This document shows, piece after piece, positions 62,658 to 64,000 of a stretch of 64,000 nucleotides of DNA (position 1 is its first letter; the number at the start of each line of letters is the position of its first letter). The notes under the pieces are model-generated. The model searched no databases. It was given only the letters and a program-made list of their open reading frames with translations, and was not told the origin of the DNA. The stretch covers positions 8,787,461 to 8,851,460 of the forward strand of contig NZ_CP114039.1 in NCBI RefSeq assembly GCF_026965535.1, given 5' to 3'. The stretch comes from Corallococcus sp. NCRR. Lineage in GTDB: Bacteria > Myxococcota > Myxococcia > Myxococcales > Myxococcaceae. A program made the position numbers and the translations under genes.

Positions 62658-64000
62658 ATGAGCCTGCCCTCCCCCAGCAAGCCCGCACCACCACCGCCCT
62701 GGCTCTGGAACGGTGATGAGCCGAGGGTCGCCACCGTCTTCCAGCCCATCGTCGATCTTCTCAGCGGCGAAGTCCTCGGCCACGAGGTGCTGTCGCGAGG
62801 CCTGGGCCCGGTGGAGTCCCCCAATGAGTTGTTCAACCGCGCGCGGGTGGAGGGTTTCACCTACGAGTTGGAGCGCGCGTGCTGGACCGCGGCGGTGCGG
62901 CGCATCGCCACGCTGCCGGAGGCACAGCGGCGCGGGCCGTTCTTCTTCAACGTCAGCCCGGACGTGCTGAGCGACGAGCGCTTTGGCGGCGCGTCCACGC
63001 TGGAGCTGCTCCGTCAGCACGGCCTGAGTCCCCAGCAGCTGGTGCTGGAGATCACCGAGCGCAGCACGTTCGAGGACACGGAGCAGCTGCGCATGCTCGC
63101 GCGGCGGTACGCGGAGCAGGGCTTCGGCATCGCGCTGGACGACTTCGGCGCGGGGCACTCGGGCCTGGTGACGCTGGTGCACAGCGCGCCGGACTTCATC
63201 AAGTTGGACCAGGCGCTGGTGCGGGACATCCACCTGCACACGTACCGGCAGCACCTGGTGAAGTCGCTGGTGGCGTTCGCGCAGCGCGTGGACGCGGTGC
63301 TCATCGCCGAGGGCGTGGAGACGTGGAACGAGCTGGCGGTCCTGCTGCGCCTGGGCATCCGGCACGCGCAGGGCTACCTGCTGGCGCGGCCGGTGAGCTC
63401 GCCGCAGCGGCCGGGCGCGGACTTCGCGGAGCGTTGCCGCGAGGCCATCCGCGCGCTGCACCACCGAGAGCACGAGGATGACGAGACGGTGGGCAGCATG
63501 ATCATCCGCCCGCCGTGCGCGCCGGTGACGGCGCAGGCGGTGGAGTTGGATCGGCTCTTCCGCCGCACGCCGGGCGAGGACCACGTCGTGTTGCTGGAAG
63601 GCGAGCAGCCGCGGGCGGTGGTGACGCGGCGCAACTTCTACGCGCGCTTCGGGGGAAGCGCCGCCAGCACGGAGTCAGCGCTTCCGGACGCGCCGCGCGA
63701 GGCGCTGATGGTGGTGGAGGACGCGACGGCCATCACGGCGCTGGCGCGCATGGCGATGCGCCGTCCGCCCGAAACGGTCTACGACCCGGTGGTGGTGACG
63801 GACGCGAAGGGCCACTTCCTGGGCACGGTGACGATGAAGCAGCTCATCGCGCGGGCCTCGGACCTGGAGCAGCACGCGGCGACGGGCGCGCATCCTCTGA
63901 CGGACCTGCCCGGCAGCCGGATGATCGAGCGGTGGATCCGCGCGGCGCTCCAGGGCAGCGCGTTCACGGTCATCTACGCGGACCTGGACCACTTCGAGGC
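62658..64000 (+). CDS. EAL-CBS-GGDEF protein (cyclic-di-GMP turnover), 3' end outside window
   Basis: 447 codons in the window without a stop. EAL domain (25-260): HEVLSRG in place of the EAL triplet but with the metal Glu kept, FFNVSP, LEITE, DDFGAGHSG, FIKLD, AEGVET, and QGYLLARPV. All metal and catalytic residues look present, so phosphodiesterase activity is likely. A CBS-pair-like module follows (about 290-410; VVTDAKGHFLGTVTMKQL), then the start of a GGDEF domain (HPLTDLPGSRMI, then YADLDHFE). Whether the cyclase site is intact lies outside the window. Confidence 0.9.
   Translation, partial: MSLPSPSKPAPPPPWLWNGDEPRVATVFQPIVDLLSGEVLGHEVLSRGLGPVESPNELFNRARVEGFTYELERACWTAAVRRIATLPEAQRRGPFFFNVSPDVLSDERFGGASTLELLRQHGLSPQQLVLEITERSTFEDTEQLRMLARRYAEQGFGIALDDFGAGHSGLVTLVHSAPDFIKLDQALVRDIHLHTYRQHLVKSLVAFAQRVDAVLIAEGVETWNELAVLLRLGIRHAQGYLLARPVSSPQRPGADFAERCREAIRALHHREHEDDETVGSMIIRPPCAPVTAQAVELDRLFRRTPGEDHVVLLEGEQPRAVVTRRNFYARFGGSAASTESALPDAPREALMVVEDATAITALARMAMRRPPETVYDPVVVTDAKGHFLGTVTMKQLIARASDLEQHAATGAHPLTDLPGSRMIERWIRAALQGSAFTVIYADLDHFE

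Overview
The window is very GC-rich (about 70% by eye), gene-dense DNA from a myxobacterium of the Myxococcus/Corallococcus group. The pointers are a MXYO-CTERM-anchored protein beside its partner outer-membrane barrel, Hanks-type Ser/Thr kinases of myxobacterial style, an intact outer-membrane gliding-motility cluster (cglC-cglE-cglF-gltC), frequent GTG/TTG starts, and many 4-nt ATGA/GTGA gene overlaps. From memory, the order from gltC back to the MXYO-CTERM gene matches Myxococcus xanthus near MXAN_2538-2562; I could not check this by alignment. I see no IS element, prophage, CRISPR array, rRNA or tRNA. The first and last genes are cut by the window edges.

Layout. 0-5.6 kb: a secreted DUF4214-repeat protein, a MazF-type toxin with no antitoxin beside it, a CPBP membrane protease, a lipoprotein, and a LysR/SDR pair. 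5.6-10.6 kb: a chemosensory operon cheA-mcp-cheW-cheR without cheY or cheB. 11-19.4 kb: an FAD oxidoreductase, a cupin, a T2-family RNase lipoprotein, DusA, a squalene/phytoene synthase and a C69 dipeptidase. 19.4-29 kb: acetyl-CoA synthetase, a NUDIX hydrolase, an M50 protease, a double-cored hybrid histidine kinase and a fused MoaD-MoaE. 29-33 kb: a lipoprotein, an outer-membrane barrel and the MXYO-CTERM protein. 33-38.6 kb: a minus-strand run uppS-cdsA-rseP-rlpA-tsaB-usg that joins undecaprenyl and phospholipid synthesis, envelope proteolysis, septal wall work and tRNA t6A modification. 38.7-47.2 kb: a MopE/RCC1 mosaic lipoprotein, two Ser/Thr kinases, a pseudouridine synthase, YjbQ and DNA polymerase IV. 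47.2-52.8 kb: poly(A) polymerase, a HAD phosphatase coupled to plsX, and an MFS exporter. 52.9-57.4 kb: the gliding cluster. 57.5-64 kb: a VWA protein, purE-purK, ybaK, a membrane/coiled-coil protein and an EAL-CBS-GGDEF protein.

How the genes work together. Several blocks read as translationally coupled units: uppS/cdsA, plsX/HAD phosphatase, cglE/cglF, purE/purK, kinase/rluA and MXYO-CTERM/barrel. The gliding genes specify the outer-membrane part of the A-motility (Agl-Glt) machine: one lipoprotein, two related small barrels and a TPR protein.

The observation I cannot match to anything I know is a 5'-leader element present twice, 3.8 kb apart, before the VWA gene and before the membrane/coiled-coil gene. 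Both copies carry the same TAGACC(C)TTTTCGC...CGTTCG(T)AAGG sequence. Both then carry a two-tier hairpin whose 3' arm fills the 7-nt spacer between a Shine-Dalgarno sequence and the ATG.
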